Positions 1 through 6,629 are shown, numbered from the stretch's first letter. The stretch: 6,822 nt of DNA from Methyloligella sp. (GCA_027058255.1 JALUTE010000016.1:1-6822), one strand, 5' to 3'. The notes: generated by a model from the letters alone, not told the origin. Numbers and translations: made by a program.

Positions 1-1416
1 CTCCTGATCGCGGTCATTGGACATGCGCAGGGCGAAAACGGTGTTGCACTGGGAGATGATGGTCGGATCGATCTCCGAGGGGCGCTGGGTCACGATGCAC
101 AGCGAGGCGCCATATTTGCGCCCCTCCTTGGCAATGCGCGCGATCGCCCGCTTGGCCGGCTCGAAGCCCGCCTCGGTATTGCTCGGCGCGTAGCGATGCG
201 CCTCCTCGCAAACGAGCGTCACCGGAATCTCGCCCTTGGTCCAGAGCGCGAAATCGAAGGTAAGACGGCAGAGCACCGACACCACCACATTGACGATCTC
301 GGCGGGCAGTCCCGTGAGCTCAAGGATGGTGATCGGCTTGCCGTCGACGGGGACGCGGAACAGCCGGCCCAGCACCGCCGCCATCTGATCGTGCACCGTG
401 AGGTGGCCGAACATGAAGGCGTAGCGCGGGTCCTGCGTGATCATCTCGATGCGCGAGCGGATCTGCTTGTAGGGAGACAGATCGTGCTTGTTCTCCAGCC
501 GGCCCATGCGATCGTCGATCATCGCCATGAGGTCCGAGATGCGATAGGGCACGGGCGTGTCGACGGTGAAGCGGCTGCCCTCCGGACCGCGCTTCAGGCT
601 GGCGCCGCCGCCATTGGAGCGCCCGCTCGCATATTTCGCCTTCGCAATGGGAATGAGCTCCTGAAGGATCTCGACCTCCGCCTTGCGGCCCTTGTGGTCG
701 TGCAGAAGCACTTCCACCAGCTCCTCGAAGGTGAGGAGCCAGAACGGCAGGTGCAGATCGTGCGGCGTGATCACCTCCGCCAGACGCCCGAAGGAGGTCG
801 AATACTCGTTGTGCGGATCGAGCAGGACGATGTGCGCTTCCGGGTTCTTCTCGAGGATCGCCCGCAGAATGAGGGCCGTGGTGCAGGACTTGCCCGTGCC
901 CGTGGAGCCGAGAATGGCAAAATGCTTGCCCAGAAGGTCGTCGGTATGCACCACCGCCGGTATGGAGCTGTCCTGATGGATGGTGCCGATGCGCACCTTC
1001 GAATCATCCGCCGTGGCGAAGGCGAGGCCGAGCTCCTCGTGCGTTGCGACCCGGACCCTGTCGCCGAGGGCGGGGTAGGAGCGCACACCGCGATAGAACG
1101 CCAGCCCCTCGCCGCTTTCCGACGGCGCGAGCTCGCCAACGAGGCCGAGCTCGGCGATCCACAGCTCCGGCTCGGCGGAGTTGTGCGCCGGCACGGGAAC
1201 GCTCAACGCCGTCACCAGGCCGAGCGATATCGTGCCGCCGGTGTCGATGGCGATCAGGGTGCCCATCTCGGGCGACTCGACCCCGGTCGGAGCTCCGTGG
1301 GGCTGGCCGCCATCGAGCAGGACGATGGCTTTCGCCCCCGTTACCGAGACGATCCGGCCAATGGAGCCATCCGCGTTGCGGCGGCGCGGATCGGGTCTGG
1401 GCGTGTCATGTGTCAT
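1..1416 (-). CDS. HerA-like (DUF87) ATPase, C-terminus cut by window edge
   Basis: The gene starts at ATG 1416 and is open for 472 codons to the window edge, so its C-terminus is missing. Residues about 15-105 look like a HAS-barrel (GRIVSVTGAKAIVLL...), the usual N-terminal domain of HerA ATPases. The Walker A motif GSTGTGKS is at residues 170-177. The Walker B segment VTLVCEEAH is at 399-407, with Glu404-Glu405 in place of the usual Asp-Glu. The HerA/FtsK-type signature GRKYG (432-436) and TQRP (443-446) follows. Members of this family are hexameric DNA translocases; archaeal HerA works with the NurA nuclease in end resection, but the role of alphaproteobacterial stand-alone copies is not settled. 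No nuclease partner is visible here. The start is supported by an in-frame stop (TAG) shortly upstream and no other ATG in between; the Shine-Dalgarno is weak. The gene lies 40 bases after the histidine kinase stop and is probably transcribed with it. Confidence 0.92.
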   Translation of the reverse strand, partial: MTHDTPRPDPRRRNADGSIGRIVSVTGAKAIVLLDGGQPHGAPTGVESPEMGTLIAIDTGGTISLGLVTALSVPVPAHNSAEPELWIAELGLVGELAPSESGEGLAFYRGVRSYPALGDRVRVATHEELGLAFATADDSKVRIGTIHQDSSIPAVVHTDDLLGKHFAILGSTGTGKSCTTALILRAILEKNPEAHIVLLDPHNEYSTSFGRLAEVITPHDLHLPFWLLTFEELVEVLLHDHKGRKAEVEILQELIPIAKAKYASGRSNGGGASLKRGPEGSRFTVDTPVPYRISDLMAMIDDRMGRLENKHDLSPYKQIRSRIEMITQDPRYAFMFGHLTVHDQMAAVLGRLFRVPVDGKPITILELTGLPAEIVNVVVSVLCRLTFDFALWTKGEIPVTLVCEEAHRYAPSNTEAGFEPAKRAIARIAKEGRKYGASLCIVTQRPSEIDPTIISQCNTVFALRMSNDRDQE

Positions 1417-1456
1417 GGTCTGTCTGCCATCCTATCTGCCTGCGACGAACAATGTG

Positions 1457-2365
<909 letters not shown>

Positions 2366-2370
2366 TGGCC

Positions 2371-2379
2371 CCTCTCCTT
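2371..2379 (-). promoter_or_regulatory. Shine-Dalgarno of the histidine kinase gene
   Basis: On the minus strand this reads AAGGAGAGG, with AAGGAG ending 8 bases before GTG 2365 and 11 before a second GTG at 2362. It is the strongest ribosome site in the window. It decides the start of the kinase against the upstream TTG at 2398, which would place the site inside the coding region. Confidence 0.75.
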
Positions 2380-2414
2380 GTCCCGGCAGATGGGCCAACG
2401 GTAGGTGTGACTTG

Positions 2415-2429
2415 ATAAATTCCGGTTAA
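2415..2429 (-). promoter_or_regulatory. Possible CtrA-type box upstream of the histidine kinase
   Basis: On the minus strand the sequence is TTAACCGGAATTTAT, that is TTAA, seven bases, TTAT. The CtrA consensus of alphaproteobacteria is TTAA-N7-TTAA, so there is one mismatch. It lies 50 bases before the kinase GTG, in the gap after the tyrS stop and in an AT-rich island within GC-rich DNA. A promoter for the kinase may be here, although no clear -35/-10 pair is visible. Binding by CtrA is inference; the motif is short. Confidence 0.3.
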
Positions 2430-2455
2430 TGGGGGCCTGTTCCCGCCGATGCGCC

Positions 2456-3757
2456 TCAGCCGATGGGGCGGATGAGGGCATGGCGTTTCTTGCCGATCGA
2501 GAGCTTGATGACGCCAGCCTCCGTCACGTCCTCGGGGGTGAGGACGGCCCGCTCGTCGCGAACCGGCGCATCGTTCACCCTGGCGCCGCCGCCCTTGATG
2601 TGGCGCCGTGCCTCGCCATTGCTCTTGGCAAGGCCGGCGGCGACGAAGGCGGTCAGGAGGCCGAACCCCTTCTCGAGCTCGGCCCGCGGCAGCTCGACCG
2701 TGGGCAGACCCTCGCCAGCCGCCCCCTGCTCGAACGTCCGCCGCGCGGTCTCCGCCGCCTTCTCGGCCGCCTCCCGCCCATGCGCCATGGCGGTCGCCTC
2801 GGTGGCAAGGACCTTCTTCGCCTCGTTCAGCTCCGCGCCCTCCAGCGCCTCGAGCCGCGCGATCTCCTCGAGCGGCAGCTCCGTGAAGAGGCGCAGGAAC
2901 CGCCCGACATCGGCATCTTCCGTGTTGCGCCAATACTGCCAATAGTCCCAGGGGCTCAGCATGTCCGGGTCGAGCCAGACGGCGCCCGCGGCGGTCTTGC
3001 CCATCTTCGCGCCCGAGGCGGTGGTGAGAAGGCTCGTGGTGAGGCCATAGAGCTCGGCGCCTTCGAGCCGGCGGGCAAGGTCGATGCCGCTCACGATATT
3101 GCCCCATTGGTCCGAGCCGCCCATCTGCAGCACGCAGCCCATGCGCCGCCACAGCTCGACGAAATCATAGGCCTGCAGGATCATGTAGTTGAACTCGAGA
3201 AAGGAGAGCGGCTGCTCACGCTCGAGGCGAAGGCGCACGGACTCGAAGGTCAGCATGCGGTTGACCGTGAAGTGCCGCCCGACATCGCGCAGGAAGGGGA
3301 TGTAGCGCAGATCGAGCAGCCAGTCGGCATTGTCCACCATCACGGCGTCTGTCGGGCCGTCGCCGAAGGTGAGGAAGCGCTCGAAAACCGTCCGGATGCC
3401 CGCCATGTTGGCGGCGATCTCCTCGTCCGAGAGCAGCCGACGCGATTCGTCCTTGCCCGAGGGGTCGCCCACCCGCGTCGTGCCGCCGCCCATGAGCACG
3501 ATGGGCTTGTGGCCCGTCTGCTGCAGCTTGCGCAGCATCATGATGGCCAAGAGGCTGCCCACATGCAGGCTTGGCGCGGTGCAATCGAAACCGATATAGG
3601 CCGTGATCGGGCCCTTGAGGGCCGCGGCATCGAGACCGGCCTCATCCGTGCACTGGTGCACATAGCCGCGCTCGTGCAACACTTTGAGGAAATCGGATTT
3701 GGGCCCGCCCCGGCGGGCCGGGCCGGCCGAAGCGGCGGCGGATCGGGTCTTGCTCAT
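2456..3757 (-). CDS. tyrS: Tyrosyl-tRNA synthetase
   Basis: This cytosolic class I aminoacyl-tRNA synthetase charges tRNA-Tyr with tyrosine using ATP. The 433-residue protein has the HIGH-type motif HVGS at 65-68 inside GFDCTAPSLHVGS. Tyrosine-pocket residues are Y191, Q195 and D198 in the motif YMILQAYD. GGSDQWGN is at 213-220 and the KMSKS-type loop is KMGKT at 251-255. A C-terminal S4 RNA-binding domain (about 367-430) includes EARRHIKGGGARVND. The start at ATG 3757 gives an N-terminal extension of about 18 residues, rich in Ala/Arg/Gly, before the conserved SDFLKVLHERGYVHQCT. An in-frame ATG at 3805 would add 16 more residues; neither start has a clear Shine-Dalgarno, and the shorter one fits the family better. 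The gene is divergent from anmK and is followed on the same strand by the kinase and ATPase genes. Confidence 0.97.
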   Translation of the reverse strand: MSKTRSAAASAGPARRGGPKSDFLKVLHERGYVHQCTDEAGLDAAALKGPITAYIGFDCTAPSLHVGSLLAIMMLRKLQQTGHKPIVLMGGGTTRVGDPSGKDESRRLLSDEEIAANMAGIRTVFERFLTFGDGPTDAVMVDNADWLLDLRYIPFLRDVGRHFTVNRMLTFESVRLRLEREQPLSFLEFNYMILQAYDFVELWRRMGCVLQMGGSDQWGNIVSGIDLARRLEGAELYGLTTSLLTTASGAKMGKTAAGAVWLDPDMLSPWDYWQYWRNTEDADVGRFLRLFTELPLEEIARLEALEGAELNEAKKVLATEATAMAHGREAAEKAAETARRTFEQGAAGEGLPTVELPRAELEKGFGLLTAFVAAGLAKSNGEARRHIKGGGARVNDAPVRDERAVLTPEDVTEAGVIKLSIGKKRHALIRPIG

Positions 3758-3856
3758 GGACTGGCTCGCAGGCTGTCTCTCGTGGACGATGGCTCGCCGG
3801 GACATTGCACGGGCCGGGGCGCGGGGGCAAGCCATGCAGTCGGGAGCGGGCGAGCG
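3758..3856. promoter_or_regulatory. Divergent intergenic region between tyrS and anmK
   Basis: These 99 bases must hold the start signals of both genes unless transcription enters from further away. I see no convincing -35/-10 pair on either strand; TTGCAC at 3805-3810 (plus strand) has no matching -10. For anmK, GGGAG ends 10 bases before the ATG and is a plausible ribosome site. No T-box leader or terminator-like structure is visible before tyrS. Confidence 0.4.
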
Positions 3857-4981
3857 ATGGGCGCAAACGTGATGCGGGCGGTGGGGCTGATGAGCGGCAC
3901 GTCCATGGATGCCATCGACGCCGCCCTTCTGGAGACCGATGGGCGGGCGCATGTCCGCGTGCTGGGCCACGGCGCCCGGGCCTATGAGGCCGAGGAGCGC
4001 GATCTTCTGCGAAGGGCCATGGATGCGGCGCGCTCCCTCTCCCGGCGCTATGGCCGCCCTCCGCCGCTCGCACGGGCGGAGGCCATGCTCACCCGCGCCC
4101 ATGGCGAGGCGGTGCGCCGGCTGCTCGCCGAGACGGGTGCCGATCGCGCCAGCATCCACGTGGTCGGCTTCCATGGCCAGACGGTTCTGCATCGCCCAGA
4201 AGAGCATCTGACCATACAACTCGGAGATGGGCCGGCGCTTGCGGACGCGCTCGGCCTGCCCGTGATGTATGACTTCCGGGCTGCGGACATCGAGGCCGGC
4301 GGCGAGGGCGCGCCGCTCGTGCCCGTTTACCACCGGGCGCTGGCGCGGGCGAGCGATCTGCCCCGCCCGCTCGCCGTGGTGAATATCGGCGGCGTGGCGA
4401 ACGTGACCTGGGTCGGGATGGGGGAGGACGACCTGCTCGCCTTCGATACCGGGCCGGGCAACGCCCTCATCGACGATTGGGTGCGGGCGAGGGCGGGCCT
4501 TGCCATGGACGCGGACGGCCGGCTGGCCCGTGCCGGGCGCGTGGACGCGGCGGCGCTTGCCGCACTCCTGGCCGCGCCCTTCTTCGACCGCCCGCCTCCG
4601 AAATCCCTCGACCGGGGCGCCTTCCCTCTGACGCCGGTCGCCTCTCTCGGCCTCGAGGACGGGGCGGCGACCCTCACGGCCTTCACCGCCGCAGCCATCG
4701 CACGGGCCGAGGCGCACATGCCGGAGAGGCCCCGCCTCTGGGTCGTCAGCGGCGGCGGCGCGCGCAATCCGGCGCTCATGGCGGCGCTGGAAGCGCGCCT
4801 GGGCGCGCCGGTGCGGGATGCCAATGCCCTCGGCTGGTCGGCAGATTTCATGGAGGCGGAGGCCTTTGCCTATCTCGCCGTGCGCGCGCGGCGCGGCCTG
4901 CCCATCACCTTTCCAGGCACGACCGGCGCGCCGCGGCCCCTCGGCGCAGGCCGCCTCGCCCTGCCCCCCTCGGGGGGCTGA
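3857..4981 (+). CDS. anmK: Anhydro-N-acetylmuramic acid kinase
   Basis: AnmK phosphorylates and hydrates 1,6-anhydro-N-acetylmuramic acid to MurNAc-6-phosphate, a cytosolic step in recycling peptidoglycan fragments. The 374-residue length is normal for the family. The N-terminal phosphate-binding signature GLMSGTSMDAID is at 10-21 and GFHGQT at 104-109. DFRAADIEAGGEGAPLVP spans 139-156 and NIGGVANVT 176-184. FDTGPGN (196-202) contains Asp197, which matches the catalytic base Asp182 of the Pseudomonas enzyme by alignment from memory. VSGGGARNP (297-305) is the second nucleotide-binding segment. The ATG at 3857 is preceded by GGGAG; an in-frame ATG at 3872 is less likely because the conserved motif would then sit almost at the N-terminus and no ribosome site precedes it. 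No murQ or amidase gene lies nearby. Divergent pairing with tyrS is, from memory, common in alphaproteobacteria. Confidence 0.97.
   Translation: MGANVMRAVGLMSGTSMDAIDAALLETDGRAHVRVLGHGARAYEAEERDLLRRAMDAARSLSRRYGRPPPLARAEAMLTRAHGEAVRRLLAETGADRASIHVVGFHGQTVLHRPEEHLTIQLGDGPALADALGLPVMYDFRAADIEAGGEGAPLVPVYHRALARASDLPRPLAVVNIGGVANVTWVGMGEDDLLAFDTGPGNALIDDWVRARAGLAMDADGRLARAGRVDAAALAALLAAPFFDRPPPKSLDRGAFPLTPVASLGLEDGAATLTAFTAAAIARAEAHMPERPRLWVVSGGGARNPALMAALEARLGAPVRDANALGWSADFMEAEAFAYLAVRARRGLPITFPGTTGAPRPLGAGRLALPPSGG
4963..4978 (+). terminator. GC hairpin at the end of anmK
   Basis: GCCCCCCTCGGGGGGC can form a perfect 6-bp G-C stem closing a CTCG tetraloop, and it ends one base before the TGA of anmK. 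There is no T-run after it, so it is not a canonical intrinsic terminator. It could still cause pausing or protect the mRNA 3' end. The last residues of AnmK (PPSGG) are encoded by the structure. Confidence 0.4.
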
Positions 4982-4982
4982 C

Positions 4983-5001
4983 GGGCCCGAGCACGGGGCC
5001 C
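4983..5001. terminator. Second hairpin in the convergent anmK/hydrolase gap
   Basis: GGGCCC at 4983-4988 pairs with GGGCCC at 4996-5001 around a 7-base loop. The stem reads the same on both strands. It lies in the 45-base gap between the facing stop codons of anmK and the hydrolase gene, so it may help stop transcription from either side. No T-tract is present. Confidence 0.35.
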
Positions 5002-5026
5002 CAGCGGGCGGGCACCTGCGACGCCT

Positions 5027-5683
5027 TCAAGAGGCCTTGGCGAGCTCCGCCAGGCGGCGGTCGAGATAGCCGTCCACGACCTCCATGAGCTCCTCCTGCT
5101 TGCCCTCGAAGAAGTGGTTCGCTCCCGGCACCACCTTGTGCTCGATCTTGATGCCCTTCTGGGTCTTGAGCTTGGCCACCAGCTCGGCGACGGAGTCGGC
5201 CGGCACGACCCGATCATTGTCGCCATTGACGATGAGGCCCGAGGACGGACAGGGGGCCAGAAAGCTGAAATCATAGAGATTGGCGGGCGGTGCGACCGAG
5301 ATGAAGCCCTTGATCTCCGGGCGGCGCATGAGGAGCTGCATGGCGATCCAGGCACCGAAGGAGACCCCGGCGATCCAGCAGAACCGGGCATCCGGGTTGT
5401 AGGTCTGCGCCCAGTCGAGCGCCGCCGCGGCATCGGAAAGCTCGCCCGCGCCGTTGTCGAAAAGGCCCTGGCTGCGCCCGACGCCACGGAAATTGAACCG
5501 CAACGTCGAGAACTTGCGCCGCACGAAGGAATAGTAGAGGTGATAGACGATCTGATTGTTCATCGTCCCCCCGAACTGGGGGTGGGGGTGCAGAATGATC
5601 GCGACCGGCGAGTCGGGTGCGGGCTCGTGATGGTAACGGGCTTCGATGCGCCCGGCGGGGCCATTGATGATCACTTCGGGCAT
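5027..5683 (-). CDS. Alpha/beta hydrolase (COG2945-like)
   Basis: The 218-residue protein has a compact alpha/beta hydrolase fold without a lid domain or signal peptide, and is probably cytosolic. The oxyanion-side motif HPHPQFGGTMNN is at 32-43. The region LRFNFRGVGRSQG (61-73) is typical of this family. The nucleophile elbow GVSFGA (106-111) gives Ser108. The acid is probably Asp157 in NGDNDRVVP, and the base is His190 in GANHFF. The triad is complete, so an active esterase or peptidase-like enzyme is expected, but the substrate is unknown. ATG 5683 was chosen because the conserved N-terminus MPEVIINGPAGRIEARY starts there and a GAGG lies 11 bases upstream; a GTG at 5758 would add 25 non-conserved residues. 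The gene converges on anmK and is divergent from the Rrf2/desulfurase genes. From memory, this hydrolase is often found beside the suf cluster in Rhizobiales. Confidence 0.92.
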   Translation of the reverse strand: MPEVIINGPAGRIEARYHHEPAPDSPVAIILHPHPQFGGTMNNQIVYHLYYSFVRRKFSTLRFNFRGVGRSQGLFDNGAGELSDAAAALDWAQTYNPDARFCWIAGVSFGAWIAMQLLMRRPEIKGFISVAPPANLYDFSFLAPCPSSGLIVNGDNDRVVPADSVAELVAKLKTQKGIKIEHKVVPGANHFFEGKQEELMEVVDGYLDRRLAELAKAS

Positions 5684-5798
5684 GGGTTCTCTGTCCTCTG
5701 GGGAGAAGCGGCGGCCGTCACGGGGCCAGCCGTCCAGTGGGGGCCGGCGGGCGAGCACGGGACCCGATGGCGCCGCGGTCCATGGTTGGATGCCGTCT

Positions 5799-5836
5799 CA
5801 CGCACACGCATGCATACGCTTGAGCGCGCATGCGCG
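5799..5836. repeat. Alternating purine-pyrimidine tract with CGCGCATGCGCG palindrome
   Basis: Bases 5799-5819 alternate pyrimidine and purine without a break (CACGCACACGCATGCATACG plus C). After a short interruption, 5824-5836 alternate again and contain the perfect 12-bp palindrome CGCGCATGCGCG (5825-5836). GCATGC recurs at 5808-5813. Such sequence can adopt Z-DNA or cruciform structure under supercoiling. It lies about 30 bases before the predicted -35 of the iscR promoter. Function is unknown. Confidence 0.55.
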
Positions 5837-5864
5837 GCAATGCGTCCCATCGGCAGGCAAAACG

Positions 5865-5889
5865 ATACTTGACTTCGGAGGTCGGGATT
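5865..5889 (+). promoter_or_regulatory. Possible IscR-type operator overlapping the iscR -35
   Basis: The left half reads ATACTTGACT (5865-5874) and the right half GTCGGGATT (5881-5889). Compared with the E. coli IscR type 1 motif (ATASYYGACT, centre, AGTCRRSTAT), the left half matches at all ten positions. In the right half GTC and the three following bases match; the centre and two of the last three bases do not. It covers the -35 element, as expected for an autoregulated Rrf2 gene. Binding is inferred. Confidence 0.45.
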
Positions 5890-5897
5890 TATATGCT
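5869..5897 (+). promoter_or_regulatory. Predicted promoter of iscR and downstream Fe-S genes
   Basis: TTGACT (5869-5874) as -35 and TATGCT (5892-5897) as -10 are separated by 17 bases, the best spacing for housekeeping sigma factor. The predicted start of transcription is near 5904. This gives an iscR leader of about 267 bases. It is the best promoter-like sequence in the window. Confidence 0.6.
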
Positions 5898-5906
5898 GCC
5901 ATGGTG

Positions 5907-5927
5907 TTTTTAGAATAATTCGAAAAA
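5907..5927. promoter_or_regulatory. Irr-type iron control element (ICE-like inverted repeat)
   Basis: The core TTTAGAATAATTCGAAA (5909-5925), extended by TT and AA on its sides, forms an inverted repeat with 9-base arms, a 3-base centre and a single mismatch. The Irr-binding ICE known from rhizobia is of the form TTTAGAA-N3-TTCTAAA, as I recall it, and only the G at 5922 differs. The site overlaps or directly follows the predicted transcription start, a position that would fit repression by the Fur-family haem-responsive regulator Irr. Regulation is inferred from the motif only. Confidence 0.5.
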
Positions 5928-5952
5928 GGGCCCGCCGCACCGCAGCGATGAG

Positions 5953-5974
5953 CCCGGCAGGGCGGCGCGCCGGG
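5953..5974 (+). other. Hairpin in the iscR leader
   Basis: CCCGGC (5953-5958) can pair with GCCGGG (5969-5974) across a 10-base loop that includes part of the palindrome GGCGCGCC. It lies about 50 bases into the predicted transcript. No T-run follows, so attenuation is not evident; in GC-rich DNA such stems also arise by chance. Confidence 0.3.
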
Positions 5975-5980
5975 TGGCAT

Positions 5981-6056
5981 ATCCGACACGGGGTGAGTGC
6001 CTTTCCTAACACGATCCACGGGGTTGTGCGCAAGAGGGCGTCCATCCGAGACGGGG
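5981..6056 (+). repeat. Three short direct repeats ATCC..ACGGGG in the iscR leader
   Basis: ATCCGACACGGGG (5981-5993), ATCCACGGGG (6014-6023) and ATCCGAGACGGGG (6044-6056) share the ATCC...ACGGGG pattern; the first and third differ at one base. The ACGGGG elements start at 5988, 6018 and 6051, so the spacing is about 30 bases, close to three helical turns. I do not recognise a known binding site. Confidence 0.4.
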
Positions 6057-6140
6057 CGTCAAGGGCACCCGCGGCGCGAGCCGATCCGTGCCCCTCGCGA
6101 AAAGGAAGCCGTGAAGGGCATCGCCGGGCAGCACGGCACG

Positions 6141-6167
6141 AGCGAGGACTGGGCTAGCGAGGACTGG
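6141..6167 (+). repeat. Tandem duplication carrying the iscR ribosome-binding site
   Basis: AGCGAGGACTGG occurs at 6141-6152 and again at 6156-6167, a 15-base period. Each copy contains GAGG; the second ends 8 bases before the iscR ATG and is the probable Shine-Dalgarno. The first is 15 bases too far upstream to serve directly. Confidence 0.7.
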
Positions 6168-6170
6168 ACG

Positions 6171-6629
6171 ATGGAGTTGAACACCAAGGGGCGATATGCG
6201 GTCATGGCCCTCGCGGACCTCGCCAAGTTCGGCGAGGGCGCATCGCAGCCGCTCTCCGCCATTGCCGAACGCCAGCAAATTTCGCTCACCTATCTGGAGC
6301 AGATTTTCGGCAAGCTGCGCCGTGCCGGCCTCGTGGAGAGCGTGCGCGGGCGTGGCGGCGGCTATCTTCTGAGCCGCCAACCCGAGGACATCGCCATTTC
6401 CGAGATCATGCGTGCGGTCGGCGAGCCGGTGCGCATGACCCGCTGTCCGGCCGACCAGCCCGGCGGCTGCATTGGCGACGAGCGTTGCCTGACCCACGAC
6501 CTCTGGCGCGCCCTCGGCGATCACATTCTCGGCTTTCTCGAGGAGACCAGCCTTGCCGATGTCCTGGCCGGTTCCATTCAAGGCAAGGGACTGTCTCCGA
6601 CCGCCGATTTCGGCCTGGCCGCGGAATAG
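6171..6629 (+). CDS. iscR: Rrf2-family Fe-S-responsive regulator, IscR-like
   Basis: The 152-residue protein is a DNA-binding repressor/activator of the Rrf2 family, expected to sense Fe-S cluster status and control the Fe-S assembly genes that follow. The N-terminus MELNTKGRYAVMALADLA is the winged-helix start, the recognition region is ISLTYLEQIFGKLRRAGLV (37-55), and the wing is SVRGRGGGYLL (57-67). Probable cluster ligands are Cys92, Cys100 and Cys106, with His109 in CLTHDLW; E. coli IscR uses three Cys and one His in the same context. The spacing C-x7-C-x5-C has two more residues in the first gap than E. coli IscR (C-x5-C-x5-C) and equals that of rhizobial RirA. ATG 6171 has GAGG 8 bases upstream; a longer frame starting with GTG at 5997 would add non-conserved residues. 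The desulfurase gene follows after 65 bases on the same strand. Autoregulation is likely from the operator-like dyad upstream. Confidence 0.93.
   Translation: MELNTKGRYAVMALADLAKFGEGASQPLSAIAERQQISLTYLEQIFGKLRRAGLVESVRGRGGGYLLSRQPEDIAISEIMRAVGEPVRMTRCPADQPGGCIGDERCLTHDLWRALGDHILGFLEETSLADVLAGSIQGKGLSPTADFGLAAE

Larger units (their letters stand above)
5684..6170. other. 487-base intergenic region between hydrolase and iscR
   Basis: I find no supported gene here; frames that cross it are shadows or upstream extensions of iscR. Bases 5684-5798 hold the leader of the hydrolase gene with no clear promoter. Next come an alternating purine-pyrimidine tract, the predicted iscR promoter with two dyads, and a leader of about 267 bases with a hairpin and short repeats. 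The block at 5886-5927 is markedly AT-rich compared with its surroundings. Confidence 0.7.

Noticed and set aside
1..1416. HerA-type antiphage defence module
   Set aside because: Defence HerA genes pair with SIR2, DUF4297 or nuclease genes. Nothing of that type is in the window, the neighbours are housekeeping genes, and base composition is uniform. The left flank is not visible, so this cannot be excluded completely.
3758..3856. T-box riboswitch before tyrS
   Set aside because: T-box leaders are longer, contain a specifier loop and a terminator/antiterminator pair, and are mainly found in Gram-positive bacteria. The 99-base gap shows none of these.
2456..4717. A minus-strand frame of 753 codons suggesting a fusion upstream of tyrS
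   Set aside because: The portion upstream of 3757 runs opposite anmK and has no conserved sequence. The tyrS homology begins just after ATG 3757.
2429..4981. A plus-strand open frame of 850 codons reading through the tyrS antisense strand into anmK
   Set aside because: The first part is exactly opposite tyrS, which has all family motifs, and its translation has no recognisable domain. Open antisense frames are a by-product of high GC at third codon positions. Only the anmK part from 3857 is real.
5684..5758. N-terminal extension of the hydrolase starting at GTG 5758
   Set aside because: The added residues are Arg/Pro-rich and not a signal peptide. The conserved N-terminus starts at ATG 5683.
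5671..6045. Small minus-strand open frames in the intergenic region before iscR
   Set aside because: They lack ribosome sites and recognisable sequence, and they overlap the predicted promoter and operator elements on the opposite strand.
5997..6170. N-terminal extension of the Rrf2 regulator starting at GTG 5997
   Set aside because: Rrf2 proteins start directly at the MELNTKGRYA-type sequence, and a good ribosome site precedes ATG 6171. The extension has no conserved features.
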